From an uncultured Ignavibacteriales bacterium (GTDB lineage: Bacteria > Bacteroidota > Ignavibacteria > Ignavibacteriales > Ignavibacteriaceae), in assembly GCA_913053915.1 (NCBI GenBank), contig CAJXGP010000076.1, forward strand, positions 1-7,883: DNA of 7,883 bases. The letters run 5' to 3'. A model generated the notes under the pieces. It had not been told where the DNA came from and ran no database searches. It saw only the letters and a program-made list of their open reading frames with translations. A program made the translations under genes and the position numbers. Shown here piece by piece: positions 1 through 7,122 of this stretch. Position 1 is the stretch's first letter, and each line of letters opens with the position of its first letter.

Positions 1-262
1 GATTTCCGAGATAAATAACTTTTACTTTGTAACCGGCGTTTACAAAATGCCTTGCAGCAGCAAAACCATCGCCGCCGTTATTTCCTTTACCACACAAAAA
101 ACCACATGTTCTTAATTTTTTGAGATGTCTAGTTTTATCGAGAACTATGTTAAAAATCTGAAGAGCAGCATTTTCCATCAAAACGATGCTTGGAATGCCG
201 AGTTCATCGATGGCGTATGCATCAACCGATCTAATCTGTTCAGTGGAAAATAGCGGTATCAT
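1..262 (-). CDS. nnr: NAD(P)H-hydrate epimerase (YjeF N-terminal domain), 3' end beyond window
   Basis: This is the first 87 codons of a gene that continues past the left edge. The frame is open from the ATG at 262 down to base 1. The protein has the two hallmarks of the YjeF N-terminal family: GIPSIVLMENAA at residues 22-33 and CGKGNNGGDGF at residues 57-67, the latter being the glycine-rich nucleotide-binding loop (N61, N62, D65). The family epimerises R-NAD(P)HX to the S form, a repair of hydrated NADH or NADPH in the cytosol. In many bacteria it is fused to an ATP/ADP-dependent dehydratase domain, but whether that domain is present cannot be seen here. The start MIPLFSTEQIRSVD fits the usual family N-terminus, and an AGGAA lies 9 nt upstream. 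It follows nuoN in the same direction after 95 bp, so it may be cotranscribed with the nuo genes or have its own promoter. The family call is secure; the bifunctional form is unknown. Confidence 0.93.
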   Translation of the reverse strand, partial: MIPLFSTEQIRSVDAYAIDELGIPSIVLMENAALQIFNIVLDKTRHLKKLRTCGFLCGKGNNGGDGFAAARHFVNAGYKVKVIYLGN

Positions 263-357
263 TTTTAGGAATTCCTATTATAAATAAAGACATTAATTTC
301 TTTAGATAAGAATATTTACATTTCAACCTATTAAAACATAAATAAAGAAAAATCAAA
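263..357 (-). other. 95-bp AT-rich spacer between nuoN and nnr
   Basis: This is the only non-coding stretch of any size in the window. Read on the minus strand it holds an 11-bp direct repeat, TCTTTATTTAT, at 338-348 and 280-290. It also has a weak 6-bp inverted repeat, TAAAGA/TCTTTA (299-304 and 285-290, 8-nt loop), and a TATAAT just upstream of the nnr ribosome binding site. No good -35 element lies 17 bp before that TATAAT. No GC-rich hairpin followed by a T-run is present, so I see no intrinsic terminator after nuoN. A promoter for nnr is possible but unproven, and read-through from nuoN is equally compatible. Confidence 0.5.
272..276 (-). promoter_or_regulatory. Probable ribosome binding site of the nnr gene
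   Basis: AGGAA lies 9 nt upstream of the ATG at 262 and supports that start. It is the left half of a perfect 10-bp palindrome, AGGAATTCCT (267-276). The palindrome could only form a 3-bp hairpin, so masking of the site looks weak. Confidence 0.5.
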
Positions 358-1785
358 TCACAAGAAGGAAGATATCAAATTAAGGATAGTACCCGGGAAA
401 ATACCAAGGATAATGACCATTAACATAGAAATTACCACGGCTAGTAATCCGGTATTACTGCGTTGAATACTAATTTCAGTTTCAGTATCCTTAAAGTACA
501 TAAGTACAACAATCCTCAAATAAAAATAAACGCTGATTACACTTGAGATAACCCCAACAATAGCAAGCCATGTCAGATGTGCTTTTATGGCAGCGATAAA
601 GATATAATATTTTCCGAAAAAGCCTGCAAACGGGGGTATACCGGCCAATGAAAACATAAATACAGCCAATAACGCAGCCAAAAATGGATTTCTTTTTGCC
701 AATCCCACGTAGGAATCCAAAGTAAGATTGGTTTCTTTTTTGCCTTCTATAATAGCAACAACACCAAACGCCCCCAAATTCATGAAAGTATAAGCTGTTA
801 GATAAAAAATAATTCCGGCAATTCCATAACTATTCCCTGCTGCCAAACCGATTAACATATAACCCGCATGAGCTATCGTGGAATAAGCAAGCATACGTTT
901 AATGTTACTTTGAGATATTGCGACAATACTGCCAAACAACATTGAAAAAACAGCAATTACAGCAAAATAAGGTTCAAATATATTTTGTATGGTACCGTTG
1001 AAGAGTACCCCCAACGTAACAATTATTGCACTAAAAGCAGCGGCTTTACCACCCGTTGAAAATAATCCGGCTACTGTGGTAGAAGAGCCTTCATAAACAT
1101 CGGGAACCCACATATGAAAAGGAAAAGCAGCTATTTTAAATGATAATCCGATTAAAAAGAGTAAGAAACCGGCAACAAAAATCAATTCTCCTTTTAGATT
1201 ATCAAATCTTTCAGCAATGATATTAATTGATGTTGTATGAGCAGCTCCGTAAATAAGAGCTATTCCGTAAACTAAGAATCCGGTGGCAAACGCACCGAGT
1301 AGAAAATATTTTATCGATGCTTCATTTGCTTTTAAACTATTTCTATTCAAACCGGCAAGAGAATAAAAACTTACCGACATAACTTCGAGACCGAGGAAGA
1401 TAACAAACAAATCTTCTGCGCCGGCCATCAGCATCATACCAAGTACGGAAATTTGAAGCAAAATATAAAATTCACCGTAGTTAGCTCCGTACTTTATTAA
1501 GTAATCAATAGACAACAATGAAACAAGCGCAGCCCCGAATGTGAATATAAAATAAAAAATGTTTGTAATACCACCCGTAGAAAGCATATTATGGAATGTT
1601 ATAGAAACACTGTTGACCGTAAGTAAAGCAAAAAAACCTGCGCTGAGAAAAATAATTATAGATAGCCAAGGGAGTATTACTTTACTATTTTTAGAAAATA
1701 TTTCGAAAAGGAGTGAAATTAATATCCCGGCTCCTAAAATGACCAGCGGTAATATATTGTAAAATTCTTGAATATTGTTCAGCAT
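358..1785 (-). CDS. nuoN: NADH-quinone oxidoreductase subunit N
   Basis: This is one of the three antiporter-like, ion-translocating subunits in the membrane arm of complex I, lying between the NuoJ/K/A/H end and NuoM. At 475 residues it is close to the E. coli length of about 485, and it is hydrophobic throughout, consistent with about 14 membrane helices. Key residues are visible: E134 in LGLEVMS (helix 5), K217 in GLSFKIAAFPFHMW (broken helix 7), K247 in STGGKAAAF (helix 8) and K392 in FAGFFGKYY (helix 12). They match the E133, K217, K247 and K395 positions known from E. coli NuoN. NIKRMLAYSTIAHAGYM (residues 294-310) is the typical helix 9-10 signature. The ATG follows the stop of the 121-residue gene after 2 bp and has no clear Shine-Dalgarno, suggesting translational coupling. 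It is unusual in being separated from nuoM by 1.8 kb holding two extra genes. No truncation or missing residue was seen. Confidence 0.97.
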   Translation of the reverse strand: MLNNIQEFYNILPLVILGAGILISLLFEIFSKNSKVILPWLSIIIFLSAGFFALLTVNSVSITFHNMLSTGGITNIFYFIFTFGAALVSLLSIDYLIKYGANYGEFYILLQISVLGMMLMAGAEDLFVIFLGLEVMSVSFYSLAGLNRNSLKANEASIKYFLLGAFATGFLVYGIALIYGAAHTTSINIIAERFDNLKGELIFVAGFLLFLIGLSFKIAAFPFHMWVPDVYEGSSTTVAGLFSTGGKAAAFSAIIVTLGVLFNGTIQNIFEPYFAVIAVFSMLFGSIVAISQSNIKRMLAYSTIAHAGYMLIGLAAGNSYGIAGIIFYLTAYTFMNLGAFGVVAIIEGKKETNLTLDSYVGLAKRNPFLAALLAVFMFSLAGIPPFAGFFGKYYIFIAAIKAHLTWLAIVGVISSVISVYFYLRIVVLMYFKDTETEISIQRSNTGLLAVVISMLMVIILGIFPGTILNLISSFL

Positions 1786-1787
1786 AA

Positions 1788-2153
1788 TTATTCTATAAAT
1801 AAAATATCTTCGTCTGTTTTTTCAATTGTTAGTTTATGTTTTTCTTCAAGATGAAGTGCCAATTTATAATGATTGTCTGTATTGAACAGATCATCTTCTT
1901 TATCGACTGCTACAAGTTTAATTGTTTCGAATTTTGTAACAACTTCATTTAAACGCTTAAAATCATGAAAATAAATTTCTGTAAATTTCTCTGTTTCATT
2001 CAAATAAATATGTTTGGAAAAAGGGGAAAAATCCATCAGGATATCATCATTTATAATTATCTTGAGAATATCGGCTCGAAAAGGGAGCAAAACCCTATTC
2101 CCATAATACAAACCTTGCAAGCCGTTTAATAAAGTTTCTTTTATTGTTGCCAT
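1788..2153 (-). CDS. Uncharacterised 121-residue acidic protein within the nuo operon
   Basis: I do not recognise this family. It has no signal peptide and no membrane-length hydrophobic segment, so it is probably cytosolic or peripheral. It has about 23 Asp/Glu against 15 Lys/Arg, with the acidic residues concentrated after residue 80. By eye, residues 1-28 contain an amphipathic stretch (TLLNGLQGLYYGNRVLLPF), followed by alternating strand-like segments around 30-37, 48-52 and 57-62, a helix-like segment near 65-76, and strand-like segments at 78-84 and near the C-terminus. No Cys is present, and no metal or nucleotide motif was seen. It lies 3 bp after the antiporter gene and 2 bp before nuoN. 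GGAAAGAG sits 7 nt before its ATG, so it is very likely translated as part of the operon. The position suggests a role linked to the antiporter or complex I, such as regulation, assembly or an accessory subunit, but this is inference only. It lacks the histidine-rich motif expected of pterin-4a-carbinolamine dehydratase. Confidence 0.85.
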   Translation of the reverse strand: MATIKETLLNGLQGLYYGNRVLLPFRADILKIIINDDILMDFSPFSKHIYLNETEKFTEIYFHDFKRLNEVVTKFETIKLVAVDKEDDLFNTDNHYKLALHLEEKHKLTIEKTDEDILFIE

Positions 2154-2156
2154 GAA

Positions 2157-3602
2157 TCAACTCTTTCCAAAGAAAAATAGTAACCAAATTACAGTATAAA
2201 TAGGAATCAAAATAATTAAGGAGTACTTGATCATATATGTAAAAAAACTAGGCATTTCGATACCGGCTCTTTCACTGATTGATTTAACCATAAAATTGGG
2301 GCCATTACCAATATAAGTGATGGCACCAAAGAAAACTGCAGAAACAGATATGGCTCTTAAATAGATTATGTCTACAGACACAAAATGTCGTACTTGTTCA
2401 TTAACGGCAACATCTAAACCATATTTGCCCATTGCCGCACTGAGAAAATTTATATACGTAGGAGTATTATCCAACACCGATGAAAGCGACCCTGTAGCCC
2501 AATAAAATACTCCTGCTGTTAATTCATTACCCAGCGCTTTTGCTTCGTGAGCTATTAATTCCAACGCGGGTACCATTGTTATAAAAATTCCAATAAATAA
2601 ATAAGCGACTTCTTTAATAGGTTCAAAGTCAAATTCATTATCTTTTAATGCAACCGGATCAGCATAACGATACGATAGATATACAACCGCGAACATTATA
2701 ATCTCTCTTATCCCGAACGGTAATGGTCCTAAACTTGGTACCCAAGGAAAGACCATTGGGTCAACGAAAACCGCTAAAATAATAACTACCAAAAAAATAA
2801 GATTTCTTATACCTTTAAATTCTATTCTACCGGAGTACTCCGAATTATCATCTTTCCCGTCCTTATTCATTTTATCGAATATATAAAAAGCCAGAAGAAT
2901 CATGAACAGAGCCGGAAGCCAGATATACCAAACATTGTCAATTACCCAAAAGAATGGGACACCGCTTATATATCCCAAAAACAACGGGGGATCACCAATC
3001 GGAGTTAACGCACCGCCAACATTGCTTACAATAAAAATAAAGAATATTATATGATAGGGCTTAATCCTATTTTTATTCATTCTTATAAAAGGTCTAATCA
3101 ACAGCATAGATGCACCGGTTGTTCCGATTATGTTTGAAATTATAGCCCCGAATAATAAAAAGATCACATTTGCAAACGGTGTCGATTTCCGGTCAACCTT
3201 TATATGTATCCCTCCGGAAGCAACGAACAAAGAAGCAAGCAATGCTATAAATGAAATATACTCGGCTAACGTGTGCATCAGGCTATGGTAGTCCTTTAAG
3301 TATACTAGATAATAAACAGCAACTATTACTCCCAATAAAATTGATATTTTCGGATAGTGCCTTTCCCAAATATGTTTATAGAATAAGGGTCCTGTCGCAA
3401 TCATTAATAACAAAAGCATAAAAGGAATAACCATGTATATAGGCGGTAGAACCTGGCTTTCAATTGTTACGTTATTTGCTTGAGCAGTTACGGTATCTAC
3501 CGCAATTTTGTTGGTTAACGGAGCGCCTATTGATACAGTACTTACAAAGAACAAGGATACAACAACAATTATAGGAATAAAAATTTTTAATTTCTTCAAC
3601 AT
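2157..3602 (-). CDS. Na+/H+ antiporter-like protein of the IT (CitMHS/NhaD-type) superfamily
   Basis: This 481-residue protein of about 11-13 membrane helices probably exchanges Na+ for H+ across the inner membrane. Proteins of this kind (Pfam CitMHS_2, from memory) are usually annotated as sodium:proton antiporter or putative citrate transporter. Residues 1-27 look like a signal peptide or first helix (KKLK, then a long hydrophobic run ending SIGA), followed by a polar, probably periplasmic stretch at 28-50. The family N-terminal pattern VIPFMLLLL...IWERHYPKI is at 58-86. The two inverted-repeat signatures of the superfamily are intact: SNVGGALTPIGDPPLFLG at 193-210 (with D204), and SSVLDNTPTYINFL at 374-387 (with D378, N379) followed by GAITYIGNGPNF at 426-437. 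It sits 10 bp after nuoM and 3 bp before the 121-residue gene, so it is cotranscribed with the nuo genes. It is unrelated to the Mrp-type fold of NuoL/M/N. The ion and direction of exchange are inferred; citrate or another anion is the alternative. Confidence 0.88.
   Translation of the reverse strand: MLKKLKIFIPIIVVVSLFFVSTVSIGAPLTNKIAVDTVTAQANNVTIESQVLPPIYMVIPFMLLLLMIATGPLFYKHIWERHYPKISILLGVIVAVYYLVYLKDYHSLMHTLAEYISFIALLASLFVASGGIHIKVDRKSTPFANVIFLLFGAIISNIIGTTGASMLLIRPFIRMNKNRIKPYHIIFFIFIVSNVGGALTPIGDPPLFLGYISGVPFFWVIDNVWYIWLPALFMILLAFYIFDKMNKDGKDDNSEYSGRIEFKGIRNLIFLVVIILAVFVDPMVFPWVPSLGPLPFGIREIIMFAVVYLSYRYADPVALKDNEFDFEPIKEVAYLFIGIFITMVPALELIAHEAKALGNELTAGVFYWATGSLSSVLDNTPTYINFLSAAMGKYGLDVAVNEQVRHFVSVDIIYLRAISVSAVFFGAITYIGNGPNFMVKSISERAGIEMPSFFTYMIKYSLIILIPIYTVIWLLFFFGKS
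2161..2168 (-). promoter_or_regulatory. Ribosome binding site of the 121-residue gene
   Basis: GGAAAGAG ends 7 nt before the ATG at 2153 and overlaps the last codons of the antiporter gene. It supports the chosen start and suggests translation coupled to the antiporter. Confidence 0.6.
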
Positions 3603-3609
3603 TGTATCG

Positions 3610-3614
3610 TTCCT
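3610..3614 (-). promoter_or_regulatory. Ribosome binding site of the antiporter gene
   Basis: AGGAA lies 7 nt before the ATG at 3602 and overlaps the TAG stop codon of nuoM. It supports the start that includes the signal-peptide-like N-terminus and suggests termination and re-initiation coupling with nuoM. Confidence 0.6.
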
Positions 3615-5142
3615 ATTTCAGACTTACATTTTGTGAAGGTATAACTTGTTCAATAACTGCATGTGCTGATTTTGCCGATACCTTCAAAAAAGTGCTTGGA
3701 TAAATTCCAATCCAAACTATAAAAATGAATATAGGGACAAGAACAAGGATTTCCCTTTTATTCAAATCCGTCAATTTATTCATCTTAGGATTCGTAACTT
3801 TACCAAAAACAACTCCTTGATACATCCTTAACAAATAAACAGCGGCCAGAATTACGCCTGAAGCGGCAAATATGGTATACCACCAGCTTCCAAGAACAGT
3901 TGATTTAAATGAACCTATCAATATTAAAAATTCTCCTACGAAACCGTTTAGACCAGGTAAACCTATTGATGATAAAGACGCAATCATCAAGAAGACGACA
4001 TAAATTGGAACTATTTTGGCAATACCGCCATATTCAGAAATTTCTCTGGTATGTGTTCTTTCATAGATAAAACCGACTAAAAGGAATAGAGCGCCGGTAG
4101 ATAAACCATGATTTACCATTTGAATAACAGCCCCTTGCATTGCTTCCTGAGTTAATGCAAAAATTCCAAGTACAACAAAGCCCAAATGAGCAACGGATGA
4201 ATAAGCTACAAGCTTTTTTATATCTTTTTGCACCATTGCCACCAAAGCTCCATATATAATTCCAATTACCGCTAGAACAGAAATGTAAGGGGCAAAATAC
4301 ACGGCTGATTGAGGGAACAAAGGTAAAGAGAATCTTAATAAACCATATGTACCCATTTTTAGGAGTACACCGGCTAAAATTACACTTCCGGCGGCGGGAG
4401 CTTCTACATGTGCATCCGGCAACCAAGTGTGCAAAGGAAACAACGGTATTTTTATTGCAAAACTTAAAGTAAATGCCAGAAACATCCAATATTGTATATT
4501 AGTTGGAATTGTAGGTCCAATTTTATAAAGTTTTACTAAGTCTGTTGAAATATAGCCCAACTGAGACGAAGCATAAACAGCCAGCCATATAATTGCAACA
4601 AGCATTAACAAACTTCCAAACATTGTATAAAGAAAAAACTTAACCGATGCATAAATTCTTCTCGGTCCGCCCCATATACCTATAATGAAATACATAGGTA
4701 TAAGCATTGCTTCCCAAAAAATGTAAAATAAAAACAAATCTAGAGAAACAAATACTCCCAACATTCCCAGCTCAAGCATTATCATAAAAAAGGTAAACCC
4801 TTTTACTTTATTCTTTATGCTGGACCAGCTTGATAAAAGAGTTAAAGGAGTTAAAAAAGTAGTTAACAAAATTAATAAAAGTGAAATACCATCAATACCG
4901 ACATGATAACCGATATGTACGCTTGATGTTTCAATCCATGGAAGATGATATTGAAATTGAAAACCAGCCTTGTTAAGATCGAAGTTAAAATAGAGCAACA
5001 ACGAAATAATAAAAGTAAGTATCGATATAAAAAGCCCGTAATATCTAATTAAATTTTCTTTATTTTTTTTGAAAAATAGAAGACTAATTCCTCCAATAAA
5101 AGGAACAATCAATAGATAGGTAATTAAATAACTGTTTTCCAT
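3613..5142 (-). CDS. nuoM: NADH-quinone oxidoreductase subunit M
   Basis: This is the middle antiporter-like pump subunit of the complex I membrane arm, between NuoL and NuoN. At 509 residues it equals the E. coli length, with about 14 membrane helices. Key residues are visible: E144 in FWEAMLIPM (helix 5), K231 in FAIKIPLFPLHTWLPDAHVEAP (broken helix 7), K262 in LLKMGTYG (helix 8), H319 in SSVAHLGF, H345 in MVNHGLSTGALFLL and E404 in GFVGEFLIL (helix 12). These correspond to E144, K234, K265, H322, H348 and E407 of E. coli NuoM. The glutamate in helix 12, where NuoL and NuoN have lysine, is the normal NuoM state and separates it from its paralogues. The ATG comes 3 bp after the nuoL stop and has no Shine-Dalgarno. 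The gene ends in TAG, inside the ribosome binding site of the antiporter gene. It is complete and unremarkable in itself; what is odd is that nuoN does not follow directly. Confidence 0.98.
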   Translation of the reverse strand: MENSYLITYLLIVPFIGGISLLFFKKNKENLIRYYGLFISILTFIISLLLYFNFDLNKAGFQFQYHLPWIETSSVHIGYHVGIDGISLLLILLTTFLTPLTLLSSWSSIKNKVKGFTFFMIMLELGMLGVFVSLDLFLFYIFWEAMLIPMYFIIGIWGGPRRIYASVKFFLYTMFGSLLMLVAIIWLAVYASSQLGYISTDLVKLYKIGPTIPTNIQYWMFLAFTLSFAIKIPLFPLHTWLPDAHVEAPAAGSVILAGVLLKMGTYGLLRFSLPLFPQSAVYFAPYISVLAVIGIIYGALVAMVQKDIKKLVAYSSVAHLGFVVLGIFALTQEAMQGAVIQMVNHGLSTGALFLLVGFIYERTHTREISEYGGIAKIVPIYVVFLMIASLSSIGLPGLNGFVGEFLILIGSFKSTVLGSWWYTIFAASGVILAAVYLLRMYQGVVFGKVTNPKMNKLTDLNKREILVLVPIFIFIVWIGIYPSTFLKVSAKSAHAVIEQVIPSQNVSLK

Positions 5143-5145
5143 AAA

Positions 5146-7086
5146 TTATAAACTTAAAATAATCCAGAATAAAGCTAATACAACCCCCAGCATCATCACA
5201 AGTGCATAAACTTGAGCAACTCCGGTTTGTATTTTTCTAATTTTACTTGAAATAGTCCCTACTAATTTTGCCGTGAAATTTACAAGTCCATCAATAATCT
5301 TGATGTCGGTAATTTTCCATAAAATCAATTCGGAACCACGTATTAAAGGTTTAACAATAGCTGCATCGTAAATTTCATCCACAAAATATTTATTTAATAA
5401 TAATCGATATGTTCTCTTAAATTTCTTACTATATGCATTCGCAATTTCAGGGTTTTTCAGATAAATGTGGCTCACATACCATATCGCAGCAATAGCACCT
5501 ATTACTGTAATAGACATAAACAGAATTTCTTCAAAATGCGAATGACCTCCACTATAAAGAGCTAATCTTTCATGAGCGTTTTTAAATACCGGCGCTAACC
5601 AATTGCTAAAGGCATTGCCTCCTTTTCCTGAAAATAATTCAGGGATACCAATAAAACCTCCGATTGCAGATAAAATTCCCAACGCTATAAGAGGAATAGT
5701 CATCACTTTAGGTACTTCATGGGGATGTTTATCCTGTTTAAATCTCTCTTTCCCCTCAAATGTAAGATAGACGATACGGAATATGTAAAATGCAGTCAGC
5801 ACCGCTGTAAAAGCTCCGATAAACCAGTATGTAAAATTCCCATTTGTAAAAGAATCCCAAAGTATTGCATCTTTACTAAAGAATCCTGAAAAAGGAGGTA
5901 TACCGGAAATAGCCAATGAAGCGATAAGAAATGTAAAGTAAGTTACCGGCATATATTTTTTCAAACCGCCATAATTTCGCATATCCTGATCATCATGCAT
6001 AACATGAATAATAGCGCCGGCTCCTAAAAATAAAAGGGCTTTAAAAAATGCATGTGTCATTACATGGAAAACACCGGCAGAAAAGGCGCCGACCCCTAGA
6101 GCCAAGAACATATATCCAAGCTGACTGATAGTAGAATAAGCAAGAACTTTTTTAATATCATTTTGAACCATTCCGATTGTCGCAGCAAAAAATGCCGTTA
6201 AAACTCCAACTACAGCAACGACCGTCATTATTGCAGGCGCATAAGCATATATAATTGAACAACGGGCAATCATATAAACGCCTGCCGTAACCATTGTAGC
6301 TGCATGGATAAGCGCAGAAACCGGAGTGGGACCCGCCATCGCATCGGGTAACCAAATATATAATGGAATTTGTGCAGATTTTCCGATTGCTCCAATAAAT
6401 AAAAATAATGCGATTAAATCAAACGTATGCGTAGGAACATTATAAGCGGCAACCCTTGAAAAAACTTCATTGAAATTCAAACTTCCAAAAGTCAAATAGA
6501 TTAAAAACATTCCCAATAGAAAACCAAAATCGCCTATTCTATTAACAATAAATGCTTTTTTAGCTGCATCGCTAGTTGTGCTCTTCTCAAATTTTCTGTC
6601 GTACCAAAAACCTATAAGAAGATACGAACTAAGCCCTACACCTTCCCAACCTAAGAAGAGCAATACAAAATTATCTGCAAGAATTAAATTCATCATCATA
6701 AAAATGAATAAATTCATATAGGAAAAGAATCGCCAGAAACTTTTATCGCCATGCATATAACCTATTGAATAAACATGAATAATAAATCCGACTCCTGTAA
6801 CTATCAGCCCCATAACTAAAGAGAGTTGGTCGACCTGATAGCCGACTTGTATATTCAAACCGCCGGCATGAAGCCAAGTAAAAAGATTTACTATTGTTTG
6901 TCTTTGATCAACAGGCAAGGCTAAATTCTGGAAAAATGAAATAGCCACAATTAAAAATGACAATCCGATTGTACCGCTGCCGATTATCCCGATAATTTTT
7001 TCATTTTTAATTTTACTTCCAAAAAAACCGTTGAATAAGAAACCGATCAACGGAAGCAAAACCGTCAGGTATATTAAATTTGTCAT
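5146..7086 (-). CDS. nuoL: NADH-quinone oxidoreductase subunit L
   Basis: This is the distal antiporter-like pump subunit at the tip of the complex I membrane arm. It has 646 residues, longer than the 613 of E. coli but usual for many bacteria, with about 16 membrane helices. Key residues: E148 in LGWEGVGLSSYLLIGFW (helix 5), D186 in NRIGDFGF, K236 in GAIGKSAQIPLYIWLPDAM (helix 7), H261 in ALIHAATMVTAGVY, K349 in MTHAFFKALLFLGAG, and K405 in FSGFFSKDAIL (helix 12). Residues of about 555-625 form the C-terminal region that in known structures becomes the long lateral helix running under NuoM and NuoN. A final membrane anchor (VMMLGVVLALFWIIL) follows at about 630-644. The start MTNLIYLTVLLPLIGF is typical of the family. 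It lies 36 bp after nuoK, the largest gap inside the operon, with no Shine-Dalgarno, and 3 bp before nuoM. Confidence 0.98.
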   Translation of the reverse strand: MTNLIYLTVLLPLIGFLFNGFFGSKIKNEKIIGIIGSGTIGLSFLIVAISFFQNLALPVDQRQTIVNLFTWLHAGGLNIQVGYQVDQLSLVMGLIVTGVGFIIHVYSIGYMHGDKSFWRFFSYMNLFIFMMMNLILADNFVLLFLGWEGVGLSSYLLIGFWYDRKFEKSTTSDAAKKAFIVNRIGDFGFLLGMFLIYLTFGSLNFNEVFSRVAAYNVPTHTFDLIALFLFIGAIGKSAQIPLYIWLPDAMAGPTPVSALIHAATMVTAGVYMIARCSIIYAYAPAIMTVVAVVGVLTAFFAATIGMVQNDIKKVLAYSTISQLGYMFLALGVGAFSAGVFHVMTHAFFKALLFLGAGAIIHVMHDDQDMRNYGGLKKYMPVTYFTFLIASLAISGIPPFSGFFSKDAILWDSFTNGNFTYWFIGAFTAVLTAFYIFRIVYLTFEGKERFKQDKHPHEVPKVMTIPLIALGILSAIGGFIGIPELFSGKGGNAFSNWLAPVFKNAHERLALYSGGHSHFEEILFMSITVIGAIAAIWYVSHIYLKNPEIANAYSKKFKRTYRLLLNKYFVDEIYDAAIVKPLIRGSELILWKITDIKIIDGLVNFTAKLVGTISSKIRKIQTGVAQVYALVMMLGVVLALFWIILSL

Positions 7087-7122
7087 ATAGTTCTAATATC
7101 TTTATCTAGAAAAAAAGGAAAA

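Noticed and set aside
285..304. Possible intrinsic terminator after nuoN
   Set aside because: The inverted repeat has a 6-bp stem of almost only A-T pairs and an 8-nt loop, with no following T-run.
1559..1762. Open frame of 67 codons on the plus strand
   Set aside because: It lies antisense and entirely inside nuoN, whose frame is well supported by conserved residues. No ribosome binding site or family resemblance.
1788..2153. Identity of the small gene as pcd (pterin-4a-carbinolamine dehydratase), by analogy with the Rhodothermus marinus complex I genes
   Set aside because: The protein lacks the paired histidines and HP motif of that family, and its acidic C-terminal half does not resemble it.
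2157..3602. Antiporter gene as a duplicated or degenerate nuoL/M/N-type subunit
   Set aside because: Its GDPPLFLG and LDNTPTYINF signatures belong to the IT superfamily. None of the NuoL/M/N helix 5, 7 or 12 motifs is present.
4061..4489. 142-codon minus-strand frame inside nuoM
   Set aside because: It overlaps nuoM in another frame. The predicted protein is rich in Cys, Ser and Arg, as expected from reading a membrane protein gene out of frame.
6158..6355. 65-codon minus-strand frame inside nuoL
   Set aside because: Out-of-frame shadow of nuoL with a Cys-rich, low-sense translation.
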